Source: an uncultured Eubacteriales bacterium (GTDB lineage Bacteria > Bacillota > Clostridia > Christensenellales > QAND01). From it: a stretch of 5,486 nt of DNA. Each line of letters opens with the position of its first letter. Position 1 is the first letter of the stretch. The notes beneath the pieces were generated by a model. That model did not search any database and had not been told where the DNA came from. It saw nothing but the letters and a program-made list of their open reading frames with translations. This document shows positions 1-5,486 of this stretch, one piece after another. The DNA lies in contig UREB01000123.1 of assembly GCA_900546685.1 (NCBI GenBank), forward strand, positions 1 to 5,486. The letters are read 5' to 3'. The position numbers were made by a program, and so were the translations under genes.

Positions 1-3000
1 GTAAAGGCGCAGGTGGGCGGCCCGCTGGCGGGCAGCAACCAAACCGTTGCCAAAGACGGGGACGGTACGGCGGTAAACTGTTACTACAATCTATACAAAA
101 CAGCGCCCCAGACGGAAAGCATGACGCTCGAAGGCGCAACGGGCAAGACCACCGGCGAGATGAAAACCCAGGCGTTTGCTGCGCTATTGGGCGACGCTTG
201 GTCGGTGGATACCTTGCAGGGGCAGGCCATCATCAACAATGGATACCCCTACCTAACACAGGCGGCGCCGGCGCCGTCCGCCCCCAGCGAGGAAACAATA
301 GAGGTCGGCCTGCTCATTGCCCCATATGATTATGAAGGCTATGCGTTCCAGCCAGGCCAGGCTATGCAGGTGCAGGTTGCGGGCGACCCTGTCACGGTTA
401 AGGACGTGCTGGACGCCGCCCAGGCGCAGGGATTGATTTCCTACAAGGCGGAACAGAGCAAGACCGGCGCGTTTGTGACGGAAATTAACGGCACCGCGCC
501 GCAATCGCCCAACGGCTGGATGTTTACCATCAACGACAAACCCTCCAGCGTTGGGATGGAGGCGGCCCAGGTAACGCCGGGAGATAAGATCCTTTGGTAT
601 GAGGGAACCGCTTTGAACCACTTTTTAGCCCCCTCCTGGGCGGAGATGACGGCGCCAGAGCAAGCGGAATACGAGGAAATCTATACAAAAGAGCAGCTCT
701 TGGCGCTGGCAAACAGCCAGAACCCGGCCCAGGATTGGGCGAAAAACTACCGTTTGATGGCGGATATAGACTTAAGCAGCGTGGATTTTACGCCCATCGG
801 CAGCGAAGAAATTCCGTTTACCGGGCGGTTTGAAGGCAATGGGAAGACCCTTTCCAACCTGTCGATAGAGCGCGGCGCAGCAAGCCAGAACCTTGGCTTG
901 TTCGGCTGTATTAAGGGTGCGGAGATCGTAAATTTGACGCTGGAAAACGCGCGCATCACGGGCGGAAGCCGCATCGGCACGCTGGTAGGTGCGGCGCTGG
1001 CGGATGCGGCTGGCGGCAAGGCCAACCTCATCGGCAACTGCCATGCCACGGGTACGGTGACGGCCATGGGCACGGCGGTAATCAAACAGACGGATGCAGG
1101 CGGGCTGGTGGGCATCAACGATGGAAATACGGATGGCCAGACCGGGCAGAGCATATACAGCGCCATAGACGGCTCTTCGGCGCATGTAACGGTGATTGCC
1201 AATACCGGCTCGGCCGACCGGGCGGAATCCGGCCATGTCGGCGGCTTTGTAGGCTGGAATAAAGGCATGATCACAAACTGCCTGGCAGAGGGCAGCGTAG
1301 ACGGCGGCAACACCACCGGCGGCTTTGCAGGCAGCAACTATGGCAGCATCTATAATTCGCACGCCATAGGGGCTGTGACGGCCGGGTATACTGCAGGCGG
1401 CTTTGTGGGCAGCAGCGGAATCGGCAGCACGCTGAAAAACTGCTATGCCACGGGCAACGTTATTGCCGTTAGCCCGCACAGCGGCGCATACTTTGGCGGG
1501 TTTGCGGGGTCTATCACCGGCACGGCGGAAAACTGTATCAGCACTGGCACGCTGACGCCGGGCTGGAGCTATAACGGCGGGTTTGCCGGCTATTTTGAAG
1601 GCACACTCGCTTCCTTCAACGAGGATTTTGTGACGCTGAAACACTGCTTTGCCAACTGCGAGACCAGCCTAGGAACAACCATCAAACCGCTGGGCAATTA
1701 CCTGCCGGGACGGGATGAAAACAGCGATCAGGCGGCCGCTGCTATCGGCGTATCCCAGACAGAGTCGTTTGTAAAGCTCAAGGAGATGCTGGATGCTATT
1801 GCCCAGCAGCAGGCCACGGCCGAGGCGCTGATTTTGGAGGCGGCCAAATACCAGGACGAGATAACCATTCCCAATACCGTGGCAGCGCAGACGGATGTGA
1901 CAGACCTGGTGGCGCAGCTAAAGCCGGGCCAAGCGGCGGACAGCGCCATTGCCGTGCAATACCGTGAACGGGAGGAAAACACATACATCGTCAGCGATGC
2001 GCCGGACAACCGCTATACGCTGGCGCAGCGCAACGATAAGCTCGGCAAAGTCACGGAATCGGTGGTGCTGCTGTTTGTGCAAAATGGGCAGGCATACAGC
2101 AAGACGGTCAAGGTTAATATCCAGGGTGCACAGACGGAAGTTTCCTTGGAGGAATTGCTGCAAAGCCTGCAACATCACTATGCCAGCCCCGCGTATGAGG
2201 ATTCGCAGTCCGATTGGGTGGCGTTTGACCTGGCGGCGTATGCGGGCAAGGACAATGTTTTTGCCTCCGCAGGTGCGAAAAACCGCTTTATCGCAAAGGC
2301 GATGGAAAACATCCGTCCCGGCAATGCCACTGACCATGAGCGCGTGGCGCTGATGATGACGGCGCTGGGCGTAGACGCTTCCGAGCTGATAGACGCCATT
2401 GCGCAGCTGCCCAGCGAAAAGATGGACAGCGTAAACGCCCAAATCTTTGCACTGCTGGCATACGATTCTGGGCAGTATTCCCTGCCGCAAGATGCGGCCA
2501 ACACCCGGCAGGCCGCTGTGGCATACCTGCTGGCACACCAGAACGCGGACGGCGGCTGGGCATACTACGGCGACGTATCCGAGGCAAGCATGACGGCGAT
2601 GGTGCTGAGCGCGCTGGCGCCGTACCGCGACGACCCGGCCGTGGAGGCAGCTGTGCAAGAGGGGATAGAGTGCCTATCCGCCCTGCAAACCGCCGGCGGC
2701 GGCTACGGGTATGACGGCGTGGAAAACAGCAACGACGCGGCCACCGTCGTCATTGCGCTGACGGCGCTGGGCATCGATGCGGGGTCGGATGCGCGGTTTG
2801 TGAAAAACGGCAACAGCGTGCTTTCCAACCTGCTGGGCTTTGTAACAGAAGACCTGCAATTCGGCTATGACAGCAACGCGGAGGCCAATGCCTATGCCAC
2901 AGAGCAGGGCTTCCGCGCGCTCATCGCATACAGCCGGTACCAGGCGGGCGGATACAATGTATACCAGTTTGAAGGGCCTCTTGCGCCGTATGTGCGGCCC

Positions 3001-3570
3001 GGCCGGATCACAATCACGGTGCAAAAGGATGAAAATCTGCCCGAAATGCAGTGGCCGGCAGAGGAAGAGATTTTGCAGGCGGTGCTGACCGAGGAAGAAA
3101 CGGAGCGCGTGGCCGGCGGCGAGGATGGCACGATCCTGATTAAGCTAACGGCCACAGAACAGGCATCGGACCTGAAAACGCTGGAGGGCCTATTGGCGCA
3201 GGAAGAAACGATGGCGGCGGCCTGGCGGATGGAGGTGCAGACGGAGGTCGGCGGCCAGCGCCGAACGGTAGACGCTTTCCGGCAGCCGTTGAAAGTCACC
3301 GTCGTACTGCCGCAGGATTGGCAGGGCCATGCGCAGTATGCGGTGCTCTTTGCTGGGCAGGATGGCACGGCGCGTACCGATTGTGCACCTGCAAAGGCAG
3401 TCCCCTTTGAGGCACACCACAGCGGGTTGTATGCGTTGGCGTATGCGCAGGCCGATGAGCAGGCGCTTTCGCCCAAGACGATGGACAGCGGCCGGTCACT
3501 CTTCTTCTGCCTGCTGTTGGCTATTTCCGGCCTGGGCCTTGCCGTTTGCCGAAAGCAAAAACGGGCCTAA
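1..3570 (+). CDS. Large multidomain cell-surface protein (GLUG repeats, DUF4430, alpha/alpha-toroid, C-terminal anchor), 5'-partial
   Basis: The frame is open from base 1 to the TAA at 3568-3570, giving 1189 visible residues; the GTG at 13 is only an internal valine, and the start and signal peptide lie upstream. Counting codon 1 at base 1, I see: residues 1-85, the end of a GLUG-type array closing in NNGYPYL; an Ala/Pro linker; 99-207, a DUF4430 domain; 225-560, a second GLUG array; about 579-708, a probable Ig-like module; 714-992, a six-hairpin alpha/alpha toroid; about 999-1149, a beta-rich stalk ending in a GLYALAYA strand; then SPKTMD, a hydrophobic helix and RKQKRA. DUF4430 and the toroid resemble the beta and alpha domains of cobalamin carriers, so binding of a corrinoid or other small ligand at the cell surface is possible but inferred. 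An adhesin or a ligand-independent structural role is the alternative. The architecture is confident and the function is not. The gene appears to end its own transcription unit at the terminator that follows. Confidence 0.9.
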   Translation, partial: VKAQVGGPLAGSNQTVAKDGDGTAVNCYYNLYKTAPQTESMTLEGATGKTTGEMKTQAFAALLGDAWSVDTLQGQAIINNGYPYLTQAAPAPSAPSEETIEVGLLIAPYDYEGYAFQPGQAMQVQVAGDPVTVKDVLDAAQAQGLISYKAEQSKTGAFVTEINGTAPQSPNGWMFTINDKPSSVGMEAAQVTPGDKILWYEGTALNHFLAPSWAEMTAPEQAEYEEIYTKEQLLALANSQNPAQDWAKNYRLMADIDLSSVDFTPIGSEEIPFTGRFEGNGKTLSNLSIERGAASQNLGLFGCIKGAEIVNLTLENARITGGSRIGTLVGAALADAAGGKANLIGNCHATGTVTAMGTAVIKQTDAGGLVGINDGNTDGQTGQSIYSAIDGSSAHVTVIANTGSADRAESGHVGGFVGWNKGMITNCLAEGSVDGGNTTGGFAGSNYGSIYNSHAIGAVTAGYTAGGFVGSSGIGSTLKNCYATGNVIAVSPHSGAYFGGFAGSITGTAENCISTGTLTPGWSYNGGFAGYFEGTLASFNEDFVTLKHCFANCETSLGTTIKPLGNYLPGRDENSDQAAAAIGVSQTESFVKLKEMLDAIAQQQATAEALILEAAKYQDEITIPNTVAAQTDVTDLVAQLKPGQAADSAIAVQYREREENTYIVSDAPDNRYTLAQRNDKLGKVTESVVLLFVQNGQAYSKTVKVNIQGAQTEVSLEELLQSLQHHYASPAYEDSQSDWVAFDLAAYAGKDNVFASAGAKNRFIAKAMENIRPGNATDHERVALMMTALGVDASELIDAIAQLPSEKMDSVNAQIFALLAYDSGQYSLPQDAANTRQAAVAYLLAHQNADGGWAYYGDVSEASMTAMVLSALAPYRDDPAVEAAVQEGIECLSALQTAGGGYGYDGVENSNDAATVVIALTALGIDAGSDARFVKNGNSVLSNLLGFVTEDLQFGYDSNAEANAYATEQGFRALIAYSRYQAGGYNVYQFEGPLAPYVRPGRITITVQKDENLPEMQWPAEEEILQAVLTEEETERVAGGEDGTILIKLTATEQASDLKTLEGLLAQEETMAAAWRMEVQTEVGGQRRTVDAFRQPLKVTVVLPQDWQGHAQYAVLFAGQDGTARTDCAPAKAVPFEAHHSGLYALAYAQADEQALSPKTMDSGRSLFFCLLLAISGLGLAVCRKQKRA
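289..621 (+). other. DUF4430 (transcobalamin C-terminal-like) domain within the surface protein
   Basis: After an Ala/Pro-rich linker (AAPAPSAPSEE) the protein has a compact beta-rich unit of about 105 residues. It contains the pattern typical of DUF4430: a TVKDVLDAAQAQG helix, a FVTEING turn, then NGWMFTIND and, about 20 residues later, PGDKILWYEG. In the family the G-W-x-[FY]-x-[VI]-N and G-D-x-I-x-W-x-Y strands form the core, and the fold is the one found as the C-terminal beta domain of transcobalamin and intrinsic factor. I see these motifs directly. The link to cobalamin is family knowledge, and many bacterial members have no proven ligand. The domain sits between two GLUG arrays. Confidence 0.85.
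1093..1602 (+). repeat. GLUG-type tandem repeats (second array)
   Basis: Six copies of a G-G-[LF]-[VA]-G core occur at window residues 367, 414, 440, 466, 499 and 526, spaced 47, 26, 26, 33 and 27 residues apart. Most are followed by an N-C or N-S step and a [AS]-x-G-x-[VL] strand, as in GGFVGWNKGMITNCLAEGSV. This is the GLUG pattern, expected to stack as a beta-helix on the outside of the cell. At DNA level the repeats share a short GGCGG[CG][TT]TTG-like stretch but have otherwise diverged, so recent duplication is not evident. The N-terminal cap of the array, from base 673, has the common IYTKEQLLALA ... YRLMADIDLSS ... FTPIG entry sequence. Confidence 0.88.
1735..2124 (+). other. Probable bacterial Ig-like (atrophied Big-type) module
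   Basis: Residues 579-708 begin with a helix (FVKLKEMLDAIAQQQ) and continue as alternating beta strands. These include DEITIPNTVAAQTDVTDL, IAVQYREREENTYIVS and ESVVLLFVQNGQAYSKTVKVNI. The order of a D-x-I-x-[IL]-P strand, a middle variable strand and a final strand of V-x-L-x-x-x-V-x-x-G-x-x-x-x-x-x-x-x-V-x-I type resembles atrophied bacterial Ig-like domains in Clostridia surface proteins. The match is by shape more than by diagnostic residues, so I hold it loosely. It would act as a spacer between the GLUG array and the toroid. Confidence 0.45.
2140..2976 (+). other. Alpha/alpha-toroid domain (transcobalamin / prenyltransferase-like, six helical hairpins)
   Basis: Six helices carry a shared small-residue pattern ending in Ala-Leu or Ala-Tyr: SDWVAFDLAAYAG, DHERVALMMTALG, VNAQIFALLAYD, SEASMTAMVLSAL, SNDAATVVIALTALG and YATEQGFRALIAY, at window residues 737, 778, 811, 860, 910 and 965. 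Between them are QNADGGWAYYG and LQTAGGGYGYDG, which match the Q-x-x-x-G-G-[WY] loops of squalene-cyclase/prenyltransferase repeats. Six hairpins are what an alpha6/alpha6 barrel needs, so the domain looks complete. The D-x-D-D acid motif of squalene-hopene cyclases is absent, which argues for binding and against terpene cyclisation. Confidence 0.75.
3469..3567 (+). other. C-terminal membrane anchor with degenerate sortase-type sorting signal
   Basis: The protein ends with SPKTMD (bases 3469-3486), then a hydrophobic stretch (about 3496-3549, SLFFCLLLAISGLGLAVC) and a basic tail RKQKRA. This three-part layout is that of a sortase cell-wall sorting signal, and SPKTGD is a common Clostridia variant of LPXTG. 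Here the glycine position is a methionine (ATG at 3481-3483). Either the signal is non-canonical or the helix simply holds the protein in the membrane. The placement at the extreme C-terminus makes surface display with the bulk of the protein outside very likely. Confidence 0.75.
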
Positions 3571-3590
3571 GGCGCCATCCTATAAAAAAG

Positions 3591-3623
3591 AAAAAGAGGA
3601 CGTATTTTACGCCCTCTTTTTTT
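3591..3623 (+). terminator. Rho-independent terminator of the surface-protein gene
   Basis: Twenty bases after the stop codon, AAAAAGAGG (3591-3599) pairs with CCTCTTTTT (3613-3621). One A.C mismatch and an inner CG/CG pair continue the stem above it, and the loop is TATTTTA (3603-3609). The right arm runs into a seven-base T tract. The left flank is A-rich (AAAAAAG), so the same hairpin would have a T tract on the minus strand and could act in both directions, although no minus-strand gene is seen to need it. Confidence 0.88.
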
Positions 3624-3756
3624 GTATCTAAGGGGCCGAAAAATGGCGAAACCCCTGGGCGTTTCCTGGAAAAACGGGTGTTTGGGCAGGGATAAAAAAA
3701 CGGAGATACCATCGCAAAACTGGATAAAATAAGAGAGGAAAAGAGGACAAAGTGCA
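3624..3756. other. Intergenic spacer with no convincing feature
   Basis: Between the terminator and the nrdD promoter there are about 130 bp in which I find no convincing gene or RNA. A weak fold is possible (AGGGG at 3631-3635 with CCCCT at 3652-3656) and a 29-codon open frame at 3643-3732 has an AGGGG upstream. Neither has a promoter after the terminator or any recognisable content. Confidence 0.5.
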
Positions 3757-3785
3757 TTGACTCATACTACTAGATATGCTATTAT
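3757..3785 (+). promoter_or_regulatory. Predicted vegetative sigma-factor promoter of nrdD
   Basis: TTGACT (3757-3762, 5 of 6 to TTGACA) is separated by exactly 17 bp from TATTAT (3780-3785, 5 of 6 to TATAAT). A TGC directly before the -10 (3777-3779) makes an extended -10 element. Transcription would start near 3792, leaving a leader of about 65 nt. It is the only good promoter in the gap, and it lies just upstream of nrdD. Confidence 0.82.
3767..3782 (+). promoter_or_regulatory. NrdR box 1 (upstream, imperfect)
   Basis: The core CTAGATATGC (3770-3779) matches the NrdR consensus CwAtATaTwG at seven of ten positions. Alone it would be weak. It is credible because its core lies exactly 32 bp before the core of the much better second box, the three-helical-turn spacing usual for NrdR box pairs, and it fills the spacer between the -35 and -10 hexamers. 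Confidence 0.65.
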
Positions 3786-3798
3786 GCTTGTGCAAAGG

Positions 3799-3814
3799 AT
3801 ACTATATATAGGTT
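3799..3814 (+). promoter_or_regulatory. NrdR box 2 (downstream, strong)
   Basis: The core CTATATATAG (3802-3811) is a perfect palindrome and matches the NrdR consensus CwAtATaTwG completely. It sits about 7-10 bp downstream of the predicted transcription start. NrdR is the ATP-cone repressor that shuts off ribonucleotide reductase genes when deoxynucleotides are plentiful, and boxes of this kind in front of nrdD are widespread. Confidence 0.82.
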
Positions 3815-3841
3815 GAACTGGGGCGTGGACCTTGGGAAGAC

Positions 3842-3848
3842 GGGAAGG
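3842..3848 (+). promoter_or_regulatory. Ribosome binding site of nrdD
   Basis: GGGAAGG lies eight bases before the ATG at 3857. It is a moderate Shine-Dalgarno match and supports that start, which also gives the standard ATP-cone N-terminus MKIIKRNG. Confidence 0.6.
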
Positions 3849-3856
3849 ATAGCGAA

Positions 3857-5486
3857 ATGAAAATCATCAAACGCAACGGATCGGAAGTGGCCTTTGATAT
3901 TGATAAGATCATCATTGCCATCAGCAAAGCCAACAAGACGGTGGGCGAAAATGAACGCATGACCCCCATGCAGATACAGCGCATTGCAGAAAGCGTTGTA
4001 TTGTCCTGTGAAAAGCTGGGAAGATCCCCCAGCGTGGAAGAGGTACAGGATATGGTGGAAAAGCAGATCATGGCGCACGGCGCGTTTGAGGTTGCAAAAT
4101 CCTATATCACATATCGGTATACCCGCACGCTGGTACGCCAGTCCAACACGACGGACGATAAGATCCTGAGCCTGATCGAATGCAACAACGAGGAGGCCAA
4201 GCAGGAAAACGCCAACAAAAACCCGGTGGTAAACTCCACCCAGCGCGACTATATGGCGGGCGAGGTTTCCCGTGATATTACAAACCGCCTTTTGTTGCCG
4301 AAGGACATCGTAGAGGCACACAACGAGGGCATCATCCATTTCCATGATGCGGACTACTATGCCCAGCACATGCACAACTGCGATTTGGTAGACTTGGAGG
4401 ATATGCTGCAAAACGGCACCGTCATCACCGGCACGCTCATCGAGCGCCCGCACAGCTTTTCCACGGCCTGCAACATCGCCACGCAGATCATCGCGCAGGT
4501 GGCGAGCAACCAGTATGGCGGGCAGTCTATCTCGCTGGCGCACCTGGCGCCGTTTGTGCAGGTAAGCCGTGAAAAAATTCGCCAGCAGGTCTTGCAGGAA
4601 AGCAAGACCATCGGCGTGGAGCTGTCGGTGGATAAAATCCATGCGCTGGTAGAGCAGCGGCTGCGCGAAGAGGTGCGCCGCGGCGTGCAGACCATCCAAT
4701 ACCAGGTGGTCACGCTGATGACCACCAACGGCCAGGCGCCGTTTGTGACGGTCTTTATGTATTTGAACGAGGCCAAAAACGAGCAGGAAAAGCGCGATTT
4801 GGCGATGGTCATCGAAGAGGTGCTGTCTCAGCGCTACCAGGGCGTGAAAAACGAAAAGGGTGTCTGGGTAACCCCCGCGTTCCCCAAGCTGGTGTATGTC
4901 TTGGAAGAGGACAATGTTTCTCCCGAAGCGCCCTACTATTATCTAACAGAGCTGGCGGCCAGGTGCACGGCCAAGCGCATGGTGCCGGATTATATTTCCG
5001 AAAAGATCATGAAGCAGCTCAAGGTAGACCAAAACGGCGATGGGCAATGCTATACCTGCATGGGGTGCCGCAGCTTTTTGACGCCCTATGTCGATGAAAA
5101 CGGCAAGCCGAAATACTACGGCCGCTTTAACCAGGGGGTCGTCACGGTCAACCTCGTGGACATCGGCCTTTCCGCCGGCAAGGATATGGACAAATTCTGG
5201 GAGATCTTTGACGAGCGGATGGAGCTTTGCCATCGTGCGCTGCAATGCAGGCATGAGCGCCTGACCGGCACGGTGTCGGATGTGGCGCCGATTTTGTGGC
5301 AGTATGGCGCGCTGGCCCGTTTGAAAAAGGGCGAAAAGATCGACAAGCTGCTGCACGGCGGGTATTCCACCATTTCGCTGGGCTATGCGGGCCTGTGGGA
5401 ATGCGTATACAGCATGACTGGCAAAAAGCTGACAGAGCCGGATGGCGAGGCCTTTGGGCTGGAAATTATGCGCAAGCTCAACGAAT
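3857..5486 (+). CDS. nrdD: Anaerobic (class III) ribonucleoside-triphosphate reductase, 3'-partial
   Basis: NrdD reduces ribonucleoside triphosphates to deoxyribonucleotides without oxygen, in the cytoplasm, using a glycyl radical made by the activase NrdG. The frame is open from ATG 3857 to the right edge (543 codons of the usual 700-800). Residues 1 to about 95 are an ATP-cone (MKIIKRNGSEVAFDIDKI through TYRYTRTLVRQ), the allosteric nucleotide-binding domain. The catalytic domain follows: NPVVNSTQRDYMAGEVSRDI from residue 122, HFHDADYYAQHMHNCDL with Cys175 (the T4 Cys79 equivalent), and CYTCMGCRSFL with Met402 and Cys404, the expected thiyl-radical cysteine (T4 Cys290). Asn425 lies 21 residues after Cys404, as in formate-using enzymes. 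The glycyl-radical loop and the C-terminal zinc-binding cysteines are beyond the edge. The gene has its own promoter and NrdR boxes, and nrdG is expected downstream but is not seen. Confidence 0.96.
   Translation, partial: MKIIKRNGSEVAFDIDKIIIAISKANKTVGENERMTPMQIQRIAESVVLSCEKLGRSPSVEEVQDMVEKQIMAHGAFEVAKSYITYRYTRTLVRQSNTTDDKILSLIECNNEEAKQENANKNPVVNSTQRDYMAGEVSRDITNRLLLPKDIVEAHNEGIIHFHDADYYAQHMHNCDLVDLEDMLQNGTVITGTLIERPHSFSTACNIATQIIAQVASNQYGGQSISLAHLAPFVQVSREKIRQQVLQESKTIGVELSVDKIHALVEQRLREEVRRGVQTIQYQVVTLMTTNGQAPFVTVFMYLNEAKNEQEKRDLAMVIEEVLSQRYQGVKNEKGVWVTPAFPKLVYVLEEDNVSPEAPYYYLTELAARCTAKRMVPDYISEKIMKQLKVDQNGDGQCYTCMGCRSFLTPYVDENGKPKYYGRFNQGVVTVNLVDIGLSAGKDMDKFWEIFDERMELCHRALQCRHERLTGTVSDVAPILWQYGALARLKKGEKIDKLLHGGYSTISLGYAGLWECVYSMTGKKLTEPDGEAFGLEIMRKLNE

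Noticed and set aside
13..15. GTG as the start codon of the surface protein
   Set aside because: The same frame is open to base 1 and the residues before and after form one GLUG motif (VKAQVGGPLAGSN). No signal peptide follows, so this is an internal valine.
1093..1602. Repeated GGCGG..TTTG stretches as a DNA-level or CRISPR-like repeat
   Set aside because: They stay in frame, encode the G-G-F-[VA]-G core of each GLUG repeat, and vary in spacing. They are explained by protein repeats.
772..1644. 290-codon open frame on the minus strand opposite the GLUG array
   Set aside because: It is antisense to a repetitive coding region. Its Ala/Arg/Val-rich composition reflects the repeats, and there is no ribosome binding site or known domain.
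3631..3656. AGGGG/CCCCT inverted repeat as a small RNA or riboswitch
   Set aside because: The arms are five base pairs with a 16-base loop and only a three-pair inner helix. It lacks a conserved riboswitch core and lies upstream of the nrdD promoter, so it would not be in the nrdD leader.
3643..3732. 29-codon plus-strand frame (MAKPLGVSWKNG...) with AGGGG seven bases upstream
   Set aside because: It lies just after an intrinsic terminator and before the nrdD promoter, has no promoter of its own, and has no recognisable sequence features. Chance is the simpler explanation.
3782..4699. 305-codon open frame on the minus strand opposite nrdD
   Set aside because: nrdD on the plus strand is unmistakable over the same bases. 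The minus frame has no recognisable motif, and its content is the usual by-product of GC-rich third codon positions in the opposing gene.

Overview
The window reads as chromosomal DNA of an anaerobic Gram-positive bacterium, most likely a moderately GC-rich Clostridia-type (Bacillota) gut or sediment organism. This rests on three things: a surface protein ending in a sortase-like C-terminus and built of GLUG, DUF4430 and helical-toroid modules common in Clostridia; an oxygen-sensitive class III ribonucleotide reductase; and strong GC preference at third codon positions. The genus is not resolvable from this sequence.

Positions 1-3570 (+) are the 3' part of one very large cell-surface protein gene. 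Its frame is open to the left edge, so the true start and any signal peptide lie outside the window. In order, the visible 1189 residues hold the end of a first GLUG-type repeat array, a DUF4430 (transcobalamin C-terminal-like) domain, a second GLUG array with a roughly 26-residue period, a probable Ig-like module, an alpha/alpha-toroid domain with six helical-hairpin motifs (transcobalamin / prenyltransferase-like), a beta-rich stalk, and a C-terminus with a Pro-Lys-Thr motif, membrane helix and basic tail. The two domain types that form vertebrate cobalamin carriers are therefore both present, but in reversed order and separated by a beta-helix-like array. This is the most unusual thing in the window.

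Positions 3571-3856 are intergenic. They hold a good intrinsic terminator for the surface gene (3591-3623), about 130 bp with no convincing feature, and then a compact regulatory region. That region has a near-consensus extended -10 promoter (3757-3785) and two NrdR-box-like sites whose cores are 32 bp apart, one inside the promoter spacer and one just downstream of the predicted transcription start.

Positions 3857-5486 (+) are the 5' three quarters of nrdD, the anaerobic (class III) ribonucleoside-triphosphate reductase, with an N-terminal ATP-cone and the conserved active-site cysteines. It runs off the right edge, so the glycyl-radical loop and any nrdG activase gene are not visible. The surface gene and nrdD are separate transcription units with no evident functional link. 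The NrdR sites fit control of nrdD by the deoxynucleotide-sensing repressor NrdR.
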